A stretch of DNA of 64,000 nucleotides from Dyella_B acidisoli (GCF_049532895.1 NZ_CP064031.1:1798001-1862000), one strand, 5' to 3'. Counted from the stretch's first letter, positions 42,101 through 51,982 are shown. Numbers and translations are program-made. The notes: generated by a model from the sequence alone, not told the origin.

Positions 42101-45100
42101 TTCCAAGCCAGCGTATCCGGTACCGGTACGATCAATCCGATCGTGTTGATCGGCAGCATCATCAACAACCCCACCAAGGTTTACGACAGCACGACTGCCG
42201 CCACCTTGAACAGCAGCAATTATGCGCTGAGCGGTTTGCTGTCGGGCCAAAGCATCACGATCAACAAGACCACCGGCACATACAGCTCGCCGAACGCGGG
42301 CGTGGAACCGGTCAGCACATCGTTGAATGCATCCAACTATGCCGCTGGCGCTGGCACTTTGTTGAGCAATTACGTGTTGCCGGCATTTGTGAGCGGCTAT
42401 GGCACCATCACGCCTGCGCCTGTTTCGGTCAGCTTCAACGCTGCGATTACCGGCAACCCTACCAAGGTGTATGACGGCAACAACGTTGCCACCATACCGG
42501 CGTCGGGCTTCACGCTATCCGGTTTCAAGGGGAGCGACAGCGCCACCGTCAATCAGACGATCACGGGGCAGTACGCCACCGTCAATGTCGGCTCGCAGCC
42601 GGTGACGGCGAGCATGATCGAGTCCTATTTCACAGCAGGGCCCGGCACCAATCTCAACAATTACACATTCCCGATTACCGCCTTCGGCACGGGCACGATC
42701 ACGCCGGCACCGCTGACCGCGTCGATCATCGGCAATCCGACCAAGGTCTATAACGGCACCACCGCGGCGTCCATCACCTCCGGCAACATTTTGTTGAGCG
42801 GATTCATCACTGGCGAGGGTGCAACGGTTACACCAACCAGCCCGGTCAACTACGCCAGCGCCAACGCCGGCAGCGAAGGGCTCACGGCGAGTCTGATCGC
42901 CAGCAACTTCACCGCCAATGCCGGTACATTGTTGAGTAACTACACGTTGCCCACGAGCGCATCAGGCACCGGCACCATTACACCTGCGCCGCTTTACATA
43001 ACGGGTGTATATGCCAACAACAAGGTTTACAACGCAAACACGGCCGATACGCTCAATGTCGGCGCGGCGGCGCTATCGGGCCTGGTGACCTCCGATGCCG
43101 GCAAGGTCAATCTGACTTCGGCTACTACTGGCACCTTCTCGCAGGCGAACGTGGGCAACAATCTCACTGTCACGCCAGGCTCGTTCACTATCAGCGGTTC
43201 GCAGTCCGCCAATTACACGCTGGTGCAGCCCACGGGCCTGACGGCCAACATCACGCCGGCTACGTTGACGATTACTGGCGTCATCGCAAACAGCAAGGTG
43301 TACGACGCCACCACCACGGACAGCCTCAATACCACCGGCGCCGGCTTGAGCGGCCTCTTCGGCAGCGATGCCGTCACGTTGTCGTCGAGTGGCGCCACAG
43401 GGCAATTCAGTGGTGCCAACGTGGGCAACAACCTTGCGGTAAGTGCCAGTGGATTTACCATCTCGGGTGCGTCCGCTTCCAATTACACCTTGTCGCAACC
43501 GACTGGTTTGACGGCCAACATCACGCCTAAACCGCTCACTGGCACCATTACAGGTTCGCCCACCAAGGTGTATGACGGCACGACGTCGGCGACGCTTACG
43601 CCACCGGAATTCTCGCTGACCGGCTTCGTGACCGGACAAGGCGGCGCCATCACGCAATCGGCCTCGTCCAGTTATGGACAAGCCAATGTGGGCACCGGCT
43701 TGTTCGTGTCCGCAACGCTGGTGGCATCCGATTTTTCCGCCAATGCCGGAACGAATCTGTCCAACTACCTGTTGCCTACGACCGCAGCGGGCAACGGCGG
43801 TGTCATTACACCGGTCGTGCTCAACCTCACCGGCACGCGTGTCTATGATGCGACGACCAATGCTGCGGCCTCGTTGTTCGGCAACAACGGCGTGCTTGCC
43901 GGCATCAATGGCCAGACCTTGACGCTTAGCGGTACCGGCACCTTGTCGACCAAGAACGTGGGTTCGCAACGGCCATTCGCAAGCGGTGGCTTGAGCGGTT
44001 TCACGCTCACCGGCAACGGTTCCGCGCTCGGCAGTAACTACACGCTGATCGGCGGCACGGATTGGGTCACGATCACACCCGCCACGTTGACCGTGAGTGG
44101 TACGGTGGCGGCCAACAAGATTTACGATGCCACGACTACGGCGACGTTGAGCGGCTCCACCCTGGTGGGTGTCTTGGGCGTTGACAACGTCACGCTCGGC
44201 AACGCGACCACCGGCACGTTCAACAACAAGAATGTAGGCAACAGCAAGCCGGTCGGCACCGCCATGACCATCAGCGGCACGGATGCGAGCAATTACATCA
44301 TCGTGCAGCCCACGGCGATTACCGCAAACATCGCACCGTTGACGATTTCGGTAGCTGCTGCCGGGCAGAGCAAGCAATACGACGGCACCACCACTGCAAA
44401 CGTCAACTTGAGCAGCACCGGCGTGCTGGCCGGCGACAGCGTGTCGTTCGCCAAGACTTCTGCCAATTTCACGCAGAGCGACGTTGGAAACGGCCTCACC
44501 ATCAATGTGGCGGGCATCACTGCGGGAGGCAAAGACGGCGGCAACTACGTGCTCAGCAGCAACACCGCCACGACCAGCGCGAACATCACGCCGCGCATAC
44601 TCAACCTCACAAGCACGCGTGTCTACGACGCAACCACCAATGCTGCCGCTTCGCTGTTTGGCAGTAACGGCGTGCTGACAGGTGTGGCTGGACAAACGCT
44701 GCAATTGAGCGGCACCGGCACGCTTTCAACTAAGAATGTGGGATCACAACGTCCGTTTGCCAGCGGCGGCTTGAGTGGATTCACGCTCGCCGGCATCGCT
44801 GGCTCCAATCCGAACAACTACACCCTGATCGGCGGCACCGACTGGGTCACCATCACGCCGTTTGCGTTGACGATCAGCGGCGCGCAAGCACAAAACAAGG
44901 TTTACGACGGCACCACCGCCGCCGTGGTGACCGGCGCCACGCTTTCTTCGCCGTTCACGGGCGATAGCGTTACGCTCAGCAACAGCGGCACCGGTACGTT
45001 TGCCAACAAGAACGTCGGTAATGGTATTGGCGTAACCACCAATATGAGCCTGACGGGCACGGATGCAGGCAATTACTCCATCACGCAGCCCACCGGTCTT

Positions 45101-48100
45101 ATTGCCAACATCACACCGCTTGCCATCACGGTTACCGCAACCGGCAATAACAAGGTTTATGACACGACCACCACGGCAAGCGTTAACTTGAGCAGCAGCG
45201 GCATCCTTGCTGGCGATAGCGTCACGTTTACCGACAGCTCTGCCAATTTCATCAATCCCAACGCCGCCAATGGTGTTCAGATCAACGTCTTGGGTATCGC
45301 CGCTACCGGAGCTGGCGCGGGCAACTACACCTTCAACACCACGGCGACCACCAGCGCGAACATCACGCCGGTCATTCTCAACCTAACCGGTACGCGTGTT
45401 TACGATGCCACGACCAATGCCAATACCACGCTGTTTGGCAACAACGGTGTGTTGCAAGGTATCGCGGGGCAGACGCTGACGCTGGGCGGCTCCGGTGTCG
45501 CCGCGCTTTCCACCAAGAACGTGGGTTCGCAACAGCCGTTTGCGGCGGGAGCGGTCAACAATTTCACGCTGAGCGGAAACAACGGCGCGCTGTCCAGCAA
45601 TTACACACTGATCGGCGGTACGGATTGGGTCACCATCACGCCCGCCACGTTGACGGTGGCCGGCACCGTGGCCGCCAACAAGGTCTACGACGGAAATACC
45701 ACCGCGACACTGAGCGGTTCCACGCTGGTAGGCTTGCTGGGTTCGGACAATGTCACGCTTGGCAACGCGTCCACGGGTAGTTTCGACACCAAGAACGTAG
45801 GTAACAGTAAACCTGTCAGCACCGCTATGACCATCAGCGGTACGGACATAGGCAACTACATTCTGCAGCAACCTACCAATATCACAGCCAATATCACGCC
45901 ACTGGCGATCACCGTTGCAGCAACCGGCAACAACAAGACCTACGATGGCACCACCACGGCGTCCGTTGGCCTGAACAGCACTGGCGTGCTGCTGGGCGAT
46001 ACGGTGAACTTCAGCGACACCTCAGCGAACTTCAGCACCGCTAATGCCGGTAACAGCATCGGCATTGCGGTGAATGGTATTGCCGCCAGCGGCACCGATG
46101 CCGGCAATTACACGTTCAACACCAGCGCGAACACCAGCGCGAATATCACGCCGGCGATCATCAATCTGTCCGGTACACAGGTTTACAACGGCACCACCAC
46201 GGTTAATGCCAGCACTTTTGGCAACAGTGGCGTGATCGCGGGCGTGGACGGGCAGACGCTCACGCTGACCGGTTCGGGCACGGCACCCAGCAAGAATGTC
46301 GGCACATATCAGCCGTTCACGCTGGGCAGCCTCACCTTGAACGGCAGCAACGGTTCGCTGGCGAGCAATTACACGCTGGTGGGCGGGACGGACAGCATCA
46401 CCATTACGCCCTTGAACGTGATTGTCTCGGCCAATGGCGAGAATAAGGTGTACGACGGCACCACCAACACTGCCGTTACGCTCAACGCTACCGGTACGGT
46501 GCCCAGCGACGACATCCACTTCAGCTACGGCGGAGCCAGCTTTGCAACGCCTAATGCAGGCAATGGCATTGCGGTTTCCGTGACGGGCATTAACGCTACG
46601 GGTCTGGATTTGTCGAACTACACCTTCAACACCAGTACGTCCACCAATGCGAATATCACGCCTTACGTACTCAATTTGTCAGGCACGCGCCCTTACGACG
46701 GCGGTACGAATGCGGAAGCAAACTTGTTCGGCAACAACGGTGTCTTGACCGGCATCAACGGCGACACCTTGACGCTGAGTGGTACCGGCATAACGTCCAG
46801 CAAGAACGTCGGTACGTACAACCCGTTCAACTTGAACGATCTCGCGCTGACCGGTAATGGTTCGGCGCTGGGCAGCAATTACACGCTGGCCGGTGGCGCC
46901 GATACGTTCACCATTACGCCTTTGGCGGTGACGGTGAGCGCGATTGGGCAGGACAAGACGTACGACGGCACGACCAATGCCGGTGTCACGCTGCTTGGCT
47001 CGGGACTGATCGGTGGCGACATCGTGAGTTTTGTCGATACATCCTCTCAGTTCGCTTCGCCGAATGCCGGACACAATGTTTCCATCAGCGCGAACGGTAT
47101 TACTGCAGCCGGGCGGGATGCGGGCAATTACACCTTCAACACCACGGCCAATACGGTCGCCACGATCAACCCGGCTGTGCTCGACCTCACCGGCACCCGC
47201 GTCTACGATGCCACCACGAATGCCGCTGCGAGCCTGTTCGGCAACAACGGCGTGTTGACGGGCGTGCATGGCGAAACGCTCACGTTATCAGGCACAGGTA
47301 GCTTGTCCACCAAGAATGTGGGAGAGCAGCAAGGCTTCGCTTCAGGAGGCTTGAGCGGTTTCACCCTGACCGGCAATGGCGGAGCGCTTTCCAGCAACTA
47401 CACCTTCGTAGGTGGCGATCAATGGGTGACGATTACGCCCGCGATGCTCACCGTTATCGGCACGACCTCCAGCAATCGCGTTTACGACGGAACAGCAGTG
47501 GATGCGCTCACCGGTTCGCAGTTGTCCGGTCTGCTTGGCAGCGACAGCGTAACGCTGGGTAATGCCGACGTCGGCCTGTTCAACGACAAGAATGTTGGCA
47601 GCAACAAGCCGATCACCACGGACATGACCGTCAGCGGAACGGATGCCGGCAACTACATACTTGTACAGCCAACCGGATTGACCGCGAGTATTACGCCGCT
47701 AGGCATCAACGTGAGCGCTACTGGCACCAACAAGGTGTATGACGGCAACACATTGGATACGGTCGGCTTGGGCAGCACGGGCGTGCTTGCCGGCGATCAG
47801 GTGAGCTTCGCCAACACATCGGCCAATTTCTCCGACAAGAACGTCGGCAACGGCAAGGCGGTGACGGTGGATGGCATTTCCGCCAGCGGTGCCGACGCGG
47901 GCAATTACGTTCTGCTGAACACCACGACGACCACTACTGCGAACATTACGCCGTTGGCGATCACCATCAACGCCACCGGCACGAATAAAGTGTTCGACGG
48001 CAATGCGCTGGATACGACGTCGCTGTACGCCACCGGTGTTCTGCCTGGCGACCAGTTGAGCTTTACCGGCGATTCGTCGCTGTTTGGTGATCCAAACGCG

Positions 48101-48706
48101 GGCAATGGCAAGCCTGTGACAGTCAGTGGGATTACCGGTAGCGGCACAGACATCGGCAACTATGTTTTCAACACCACCGCTACCACGACGGCGAACATCA
48201 CACCACTGCCGATCACGGTGATCGCCAATGGCAGCAACCGTCCGTACAACGGCAATAGCAACGACAGCGTTGCGTTGAGCAGTTCGGGTGTGCTGGCCGA
48301 TTATCCGGTGGGCTTCAGCGATACCTCGGCCTTGTTCAATAGCCCTTATGTGGGCAACGACAAGCTGGTCACCGTATCCGGCATCAGCACCACCGGACCC
48401 AACGCGGGCGATTACCTGGTGATCGATCCCATCACGACCACTGCGGCGGATATCACGGATATCGGTTTGTCCGGTACGGGCGTGCAGGGTAGTTGGCTGG
48501 CCCAAATCGAGGGCGTCATTCAACCGGAGTCGATTGCGACACCTTATGGCACCGCCGATATGAGCGCAGTCGGCGTGTTCAACGGCAATCAGAAGAAGCG
48601 GCATCGTCCGATCGAGCGCAACGTGATTCGCGCGGATTTCAGGTCGGGATTGCCGATCAGCATTCTTAATGGAGGTGTGAGATTGCCTAGTGATGCGTCT
48701 CCTTGA
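39146..48706 (+). CDS. Two-partner secretion exoprotein (TpsA) with about 29 MBG/YDG repeats
   Basis: 3186 residues from ATG 39146. Extended signal peptide region MNRIYRLCWSHACQQW (ESPR type) followed by a signal peptide ending AGIAHA. Residues about 60-330 are the TPS/haemagglutination-activity domain (QVVAGSGQIQQIGTTTIIHQ, IFSATPSQIYGHLEANGQVW, NPNGVLFGQSAQVDVGGL). From about residue 545 to 3110 there are 29 repeats of 75-95 residues, each with KVYDGTT-like and NITP-like boundary motifs (MBG/YDG beta-solenoid or Ig-like stalk). It ends in a short basic tail without a barrel, so it is exported by the separate TpsB (50064-51758). Probable role: surface adhesin or biofilm matrix protein. An IS5 element now lies between the two. 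Confidence 0.92.
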   Translation: MNRIYRLCWSHACQQWVPASELASGRSVASSKNALNKPKAIRRGAMLSVLAASLCVAGIAHAGNGMVGGQVVAGSGQIQQIGTTTIIHQNSATLTLNWQSFDIAPNQTVDFVQPGAQAIAVNRIFSATPSQIYGHLEANGQVWLINPNGVLFGQSAQVDVGGLIASTLDLDDSSLLSDTRRFSGSGKGSVINEGSIRIANGGYAALIGNQVSNRGVISAQLGTVALVGGSAATLTFSANQLLHVRVDNSTLNNLAENRQLISADGGHVIMTAGAKDAVLGSAVNNTGVVQARTLEHRNGTIVLLGGMQAGTVNVGGTLDASAPNGGAGGSIETSAAHFNLASDARITAAAPYGSAGTWLVDPIDLTIDAASAATISSTLNGGTNVTEQTTATGASGVGVQSAGAGDINVNAAINWSNAAASLSLQAYHAINVNASVTGAGGVSMSATGGNLTIASGAAIRGGTGVTLAASANFINNAGASAVSTGTSAPWLIYSSNPTLDTAGGLAPNFIQYNAPFQTAPVGTGNGFLYRLAPTLTITGITGTVSKVYDGTTTATIAGSNLTTTGLVNGNVIATATGAYGSANAGTGITVTGPSSISNISITNAARTIPVYGYTLSGAIASANVGTITPAPLTATIIGNPTKVYNATTSAAVLSSNYSLSGFVAGQGATVSQHATATYASATAGPETVTATLVSTNFTANAGTNLNNYALPTTATGPGTINPAPLLISGVLATNKVYNGTTVDTLNVSGASLYGIVSGDAGSVALSSTGATGTFSQSNVGNGLAVTAGGFTLTGSKAIDYVLTQPQGLSANITPRALSIAGLIANNKVYDATTAASLNLGGATLSGAIAGDNVTLSSTGVNALFGQSNVGNNLAVSATGFSLGGTAAGNYTLNQPSGLTANITPRPLTITFSGNPTKTYDGTTAATLNNAGFTVSGFVAGQSATVSQTSSSTYASPNAGTNIPVTATLEASDFTAASGTLLSNYSFQASVSGTGTINPIVLIGSIINNPTKVYDSTTAATLNSSNYALSGLLSGQSITINKTTGTYSSPNAGVEPVSTSLNASNYAAGAGTLLSNYVLPAFVSGYGTITPAPVSVSFNAAITGNPTKVYDGNNVATIPASGFTLSGFKGSDSATVNQTITGQYATVNVGSQPVTASMIESYFTAGPGTNLNNYTFPITAFGTGTITPAPLTASIIGNPTKVYNGTTAASITSGNILLSGFITGEGATVTPTSPVNYASANAGSEGLTASLIASNFTANAGTLLSNYTLPTSASGTGTITPAPLYITGVYANNKVYNANTADTLNVGAAALSGLVTSDAGKVNLTSATTGTFSQANVGNNLTVTPGSFTISGSQSANYTLVQPTGLTANITPATLTITGVIANSKVYDATTTDSLNTTGAGLSGLFGSDAVTLSSSGATGQFSGANVGNNLAVSASGFTISGASASNYTLSQPTGLTANITPKPLTGTITGSPTKVYDGTTSATLTPPEFSLTGFVTGQGGAITQSASSSYGQANVGTGLFVSATLVASDFSANAGTNLSNYLLPTTAAGNGGVITPVVLNLTGTRVYDATTNAAASLFGNNGVLAGINGQTLTLSGTGTLSTKNVGSQRPFASGGLSGFTLTGNGSALGSNYTLIGGTDWVTITPATLTVSGTVAANKIYDATTTATLSGSTLVGVLGVDNVTLGNATTGTFNNKNVGNSKPVGTAMTISGTDASNYIIVQPTAITANIAPLTISVAAAGQSKQYDGTTTANVNLSSTGVLAGDSVSFAKTSANFTQSDVGNGLTINVAGITAGGKDGGNYVLSSNTATTSANITPRILNLTSTRVYDATTNAAASLFGSNGVLTGVAGQTLQLSGTGTLSTKNVGSQRPFASGGLSGFTLAGIAGSNPNNYTLIGGTDWVTITPFALTISGAQAQNKVYDGTTAAVVTGATLSSPFTGDSVTLSNSGTGTFANKNVGNGIGVTTNMSLTGTDAGNYSITQPTGLIANITPLAITVTATGNNKVYDTTTTASVNLSSSGILAGDSVTFTDSSANFINPNAANGVQINVLGIAATGAGAGNYTFNTTATTSANITPVILNLTGTRVYDATTNANTTLFGNNGVLQGIAGQTLTLGGSGVAALSTKNVGSQQPFAAGAVNNFTLSGNNGALSSNYTLIGGTDWVTITPATLTVAGTVAANKVYDGNTTATLSGSTLVGLLGSDNVTLGNASTGSFDTKNVGNSKPVSTAMTISGTDIGNYILQQPTNITANITPLAITVAATGNNKTYDGTTTASVGLNSTGVLLGDTVNFSDTSANFSTANAGNSIGIAVNGIAASGTDAGNYTFNTSANTSANITPAIINLSGTQVYNGTTTVNASTFGNSGVIAGVDGQTLTLTGSGTAPSKNVGTYQPFTLGSLTLNGSNGSLASNYTLVGGTDSITITPLNVIVSANGENKVYDGTTNTAVTLNATGTVPSDDIHFSYGGASFATPNAGNGIAVSVTGINATGLDLSNYTFNTSTSTNANITPYVLNLSGTRPYDGGTNAEANLFGNNGVLTGINGDTLTLSGTGITSSKNVGTYNPFNLNDLALTGNGSALGSNYTLAGGADTFTITPLAVTVSAIGQDKTYDGTTNAGVTLLGSGLIGGDIVSFVDTSSQFASPNAGHNVSISANGITAAGRDAGNYTFNTTANTVATINPAVLDLTGTRVYDATTNAAASLFGNNGVLTGVHGETLTLSGTGSLSTKNVGEQQGFASGGLSGFTLTGNGGALSSNYTFVGGDQWVTITPAMLTVIGTTSSNRVYDGTAVDALTGSQLSGLLGSDSVTLGNADVGLFNDKNVGSNKPITTDMTVSGTDAGNYILVQPTGLTASITPLGINVSATGTNKVYDGNTLDTVGLGSTGVLAGDQVSFANTSANFSDKNVGNGKAVTVDGISASGADAGNYVLLNTTTTTTANITPLAITINATGTNKVFDGNALDTTSLYATGVLPGDQLSFTGDSSLFGDPNAGNGKPVTVSGITGSGTDIGNYVFNTTATTTANITPLPITVIANGSNRPYNGNSNDSVALSSSGVLADYPVGFSDTSALFNSPYVGNDKLVTVSGISTTGPNAGDYLVIDPITTTAADITDIGLSGTGVQGSWLAQIEGVIQPESIATPYGTADMSAVGVFNGNQKKRHRPIERNVIRADFRSGLPISILNGGVRLPSDASP

Positions 48707-48758
48707 CAGTTCGCAAGAAGAAGATGTTGCGTGTGTGAGATGTGTGGTTTTTTCTCGC

Positions 48759-48781
48759 CGTCATTCCCGCGAAAGCGGGAA
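48759..48781. repeat. R2 palindrome half, left of the IS5 element
   Basis: CGTCATTCCCGCGAAAGCGG then GAA. Its last 17 bases (48765-48781) recur directly at 49881-49897, on the other side of the IS5-family element. Confidence 0.85.
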
Positions 48782-48822
48782 GTTTGCAAAACTAAGCATT
48801 GCTCCAACGAAGGGCCATAGTG

Positions 48823-49764
48823 ATGCGCAAACAACCGACGATGAGCCTGGTGGATGGTTTAGTGGTGGGTGGTGGTAACGCCCGCCTGGAACGCATCGAC
48901 ACCTTGATTGACTGGTCCTCGTTGGAGCAAGCGCTGACGCCGCGTGGGACGGCCCGAACGGGTCGTCCGGCGTATCCGGCGTTGATGATGCTGAAGATTC
49001 TGTTGCTGCAAAGCTGGTATGGCTTGGGTGATCCGGAGATGGAAGAAGCCCTGGGCGACCGACTGTCGTTTCGGCGCTTTGTGGGACTAAGCCTGGGCGA
49101 GAAGGTGCCGGATCATTCGAGCCTGTGTCGGTTTCGCCAAAGCCTGCAAGGGCAAGCCGAAGCGGTGTTTGCGGAAGTGAATCGGCAGTTGGATGCACAC
49201 GGCTTGATTTTGCGGCGAGGCACCCTGATCGATGCGACCTTGATACCGGCGGCGGTGAGCGAACCGCCCAAACAGAAAGGCGGTGGACGTTCGGCCACCG
49301 ATCCGGACGCTGCCTGGACCAAACGCGGCGCGAAGGCGACATTTGGCTACAAGCTGCATGTGGCGGTGGATCGCGATTCGCAGTTGGTGAGGGCGGCGCA
49401 GGTGACGCCAGCGAACGTCAACGAGGTATGCATCGGTCACGCCTTGGTGCAAGGGGACGAAGCGGCGGTATGGGCGGACAAAGGCTACGTAGGTCCGGCC
49501 ATGCGCGAGCGACTGCACGCGGCGAAGATCAAGGATCGCGTGCAACGCCGTGCGGCACGAGGCCGTCCGCTTCGCCGCTGGGAGATCGTGCGTAATCGGC
49601 TGATTGGACGCGTGCGTGGTCGAGTTGAAGGGGTGTTTGGAGCGCTGAAGCGATCCTACGGATTGATGCGCATGCGTTACTACGGTTTGGCGCGCAATAC
49701 AGCCGCGACGTTATTAACCCTGACGGCATGGAATCTGGCGCGAGCGGCGGATCGGATCGCATAG
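48823..49764 (+). CDS. IS5-family transposase
   Basis: 313 residues from ATG 48823 (GTG 48820 adjoining; AAGGG upstream). N-terminal DUF772-type region: GRPAYPALMMLKILLLQSWY and SFRRFVGLSLGEKVPDHSSL. DDE catalytic residues: TLIDATLIPAA (Asp), AVWADKGYVGPAMRE (Asp), and RVEGVFGALKRSYGL (Glu) in the R-x-E-type C-terminus. Frame intact. Confidence 0.95.
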   Translation: MRKQPTMSLVDGLVVGGGNARLERIDTLIDWSSLEQALTPRGTARTGRPAYPALMMLKILLLQSWYGLGDPEMEEALGDRLSFRRFVGLSLGEKVPDHSSLCRFRQSLQGQAEAVFAEVNRQLDAHGLILRRGTLIDATLIPAAVSEPPKQKGGGRSATDPDAAWTKRGAKATFGYKLHVAVDRDSQLVRAAQVTPANVNEVCIGHALVQGDEAAVWADKGYVGPAMRERLHAAKIKDRVQRRAARGRPLRRWEIVRNRLIGRVRGRVEGVFGALKRSYGLMRMRYYGLARNTAATLLTLTAWNLARAADRIA

Positions 49765-49769
49765 ATGAC

Positions 49770-49803
49770 TAACGATGGCGACCTCACGAGGTTGCCATCG
49801 TTA
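49770..49803 (+). terminator. Hairpin behind the IS5 transposase
   Basis: AACGATGGC(G)ACCT pairs with AGGT(T)GCCATCGTT around CACG (49771-49802), then AAAAG. There is no T run on the plus strand, so on the plus strand it is more likely a protective hairpin. On the minus strand the sequence before it is T-rich. Confidence 0.45.
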
Positions 49804-49880
49804 AAAGACGGCACGCTATGGGCGCTTGTTTCACAATGTGTCGCGGGTGACTGCATGTGAACAGGCAGGTTTTTCAAACG

Positions 49881-49956
49881 TCCCGCGAAAGCGGGAATCC
49901 ATGTTGCTCTGATGCCAAAGCCGAAGATGGATTCCCGCTTTCGCGGGAATGACGGC
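49881..49956. repeat. R2 palindrome, right of the IS5 element
   Basis: TCCCGCGAAAGCGGGAATCC ... GATTCCCGCTTTCGCGGGAA TGACGGC: complete inner hairpins at both ends. The leading TCATT is missing because it lies left of the IS. The remainder 49957-50063 is the short TpsB leader. Confidence 0.85.
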
Positions 49957-50063
49957 GCAGAGGTGGTGGACATATTCGCAGGATGGCAGCGAACAGAAGA
50001 AGCTCAGCAAGCAGCGCAGCAGCACGCACTCAGCAATAACAACATACAACTAGAGCGCCCCCT

Positions 50064-51758
50064 ATGACTCCGATACGCAGCGTGGTTCTCCCTTTCAGCT
50101 CACTCTGCCTTGCGCTGGGCTGCTCTGCCGCATACGCGCAGACACAAGGTACCCCGCCACCCAACAGCGGCCAGATCCTGCAGGAAACACAACCGAAGAA
50201 CACACCCATACCGTCGTCCGATCTGCGCTTGAAATTCCAGCGCCAGCAACGCAATCGCGCCACATCGGGCGAATCTTTCCACGTAAGCAAGATCGATGTT
50301 GAAGGCAACACTCGCTTATCAACTGCGACACTGCAAGCGATCGTTGCACCGGAAGAAGGCAAGAACCTCACGCTGGACGATCTGGACGCCGTGGCCGATC
50401 GCATCAGCGATGCCTATCACGCGCACGGCTATCCGCTGGATACGGCCTATGTGGTCGCGCAGACGATACAGAACGGCATGGTGCGCATCGAGGTGGTCGA
50501 GGCGCGCTACGGCAAGGTGGCGGTGCAGAATCACAGTGAAGTCGCCGACCACGTGGTGAACGCAACGCTTTCGCCGCTGCAATCGGGAGAGGCCGTCAGC
50601 AGTTTCCGTCTGCAGCGAAGCTTGTTGCTCGCTTCGGACATTCCCGGTGCGCAAGTCAATACCGTCGCGCAGCCTGGAGAGCAGGTGGGAACGTCGGATC
50701 TGCTTGTCGACGTCACTTCCGCGCCGCGCTACACCGGCACCCTGGGCCTGGATGATTACGGCAACCGTTATACCGATCGCGTACGCCTGAGCGGTACATT
50801 TGCCGTCAACGGTCTGTTGCGTCAGGGCGATACGCTGAGCTTCAGCGGCGTCACATCCGGCGCAGGCATGAATTACGGCAACGCCGGATACAAGTACCTG
50901 TTGAACGGATGGGGCACCGTGCTGGGCGCGGGAGTCACCGCATTGGACTATCAGCTTCGCAATGGCCTTGCTCTGTTGCATGCGCATGGCACTGCGCTAG
51001 TGCAAAGCGTGACGCTGTCCCAGCCGTTCATCCGCAACATGGCCGGCAATCTGTACGGACAGATCGAGTTCGATCACAAGCGTTTGCGCGACGATATCGA
51101 CATCGCCGACATCCAGACCCACCGGCACGCCAACGTCTGGGTGGCGACACTGGCCGGAGACCAGCGCGATGTTACCGGCGTGACCAACTTCAATGTCAGC
51201 GGTGCGCGTGGACGGCTTTATTTCGACAACCTGTTTTCTGCGTTCGCCGACGCGCTGGGACCGCATACGGCGGGCCGCTACACCAAATTCTATTACTCGG
51301 TTTCGCGCCTGCAGCAGCTCGATCAAACCAATGCCTTGTATGCCGGTTTTTCGGGGCAGACGGCAAACAAGAATCTGGATACTTCCGAACAGTTCTACCT
51401 CGGTGGCCCCACCACGGTGCGTGGCTATGACGTAGGTGTTGTATCGGGTACGCAAGGCAACCTGGAAACCATCGAGTACCGTCACGATTTCAGTATTACG
51501 GCCATGCCCGGCCCTTGGCAGGCTTCATTGTTTGCCGACAGCGGCTACGTCAAGGCGTACAAGATGCCTTTTCTTCCTGGCGTCAATCGGGCGCGCTTGA
51601 ACAGCATCGGTCTCGGTCTGCACTGGGTGGCGATGCACGATTGGGTGATCAGCACCAGCGTGGCCAAGCCGGTGGGCAACCGTCCCGCGTTGCTCGGCTC
51701 GAGCTACAACAATGGCTCGGCTCGATTCTGGTTCCAGGTACAGAAGGGCTTTTACTGA
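50064..51758 (+). CDS. TpsB outer-membrane transporter (ShlB/FhaC family)
   Basis: 564 residues from ATG 50064. Signal peptide (SVVLPFSSLCLALGCSAAYA). A short linker and a POTRA domain at about residues 72-150 (HVSKIDVEGNTRLSTATLQA, ISDAYHAHGYPLDTAYVVAQ), then a 16-strand barrel. The L6-loop signature GPTTVRGYDVG is at residues 449-459 (VRGY 452-455). It ends in aromatic FQVQKGFY. It exports the TpsA protein encoded upstream. The usual tight tpsB/tpsA linkage is broken by the IS5 insertion, and its promoter must now lie in the 300-bp gap or in the IS. Confidence 0.93.
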   Translation: MTPIRSVVLPFSSLCLALGCSAAYAQTQGTPPPNSGQILQETQPKNTPIPSSDLRLKFQRQQRNRATSGESFHVSKIDVEGNTRLSTATLQAIVAPEEGKNLTLDDLDAVADRISDAYHAHGYPLDTAYVVAQTIQNGMVRIEVVEARYGKVAVQNHSEVADHVVNATLSPLQSGEAVSSFRLQRSLLLASDIPGAQVNTVAQPGEQVGTSDLLVDVTSAPRYTGTLGLDDYGNRYTDRVRLSGTFAVNGLLRQGDTLSFSGVTSGAGMNYGNAGYKYLLNGWGTVLGAGVTALDYQLRNGLALLHAHGTALVQSVTLSQPFIRNMAGNLYGQIEFDHKRLRDDIDIADIQTHRHANVWVATLAGDQRDVTGVTNFNVSGARGRLYFDNLFSAFADALGPHTAGRYTKFYYSVSRLQQLDQTNALYAGFSGQTANKNLDTSEQFYLGGPTTVRGYDVGVVSGTQGNLETIEYRHDFSITAMPGPWQASLFADSGYVKAYKMPFLPGVNRARLNSIGLGLHWVAMHDWVISTSVAKPVGNRPALLGSSYNNGSARFWFQVQKGFY

Positions 51759-51982
51759 CGATCTATCAAGCGTTTCATTGTTCGAGGCACGCAGAACATT
51801 CGGGAAAGCTCTCATCCCGACCTGCATCGCTAAACACATTGCGTACCTGAATTTCACGCTTCGGCGGCTATTTTTTTCACGTTAGCTAGTACGCACGGCG
51901 ACGCATGCCTGCCGGTGTGCGCCGAATGCCAGGGCATCACAACGTTCTGGCGGAAAATTGTTTCACCGCCGGAGCGGAAGCG

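Larger units (their letters stand above)
48782..49879 (+). mobile_element. IS5-family insertion sequence
   Basis: About 1.1 kb. Ends GTTTGCAAAAC (48782-48792) and the complement of GTTTGAAAAAC (to 49879) match at 10 of 11 positions. The element sits in an R2 palindrome and is flanked by 17-bp direct repeats of the palindrome core. It separates the TpsA and TpsB genes. Confidence 0.8.

Noticed and set aside
43073..44704. 543-codon minus-strand frame within TpsA.
   Set aside because: It arises from the repeated codons of the MBG repeats on the other strand; the peptide is repetitive without a fold.
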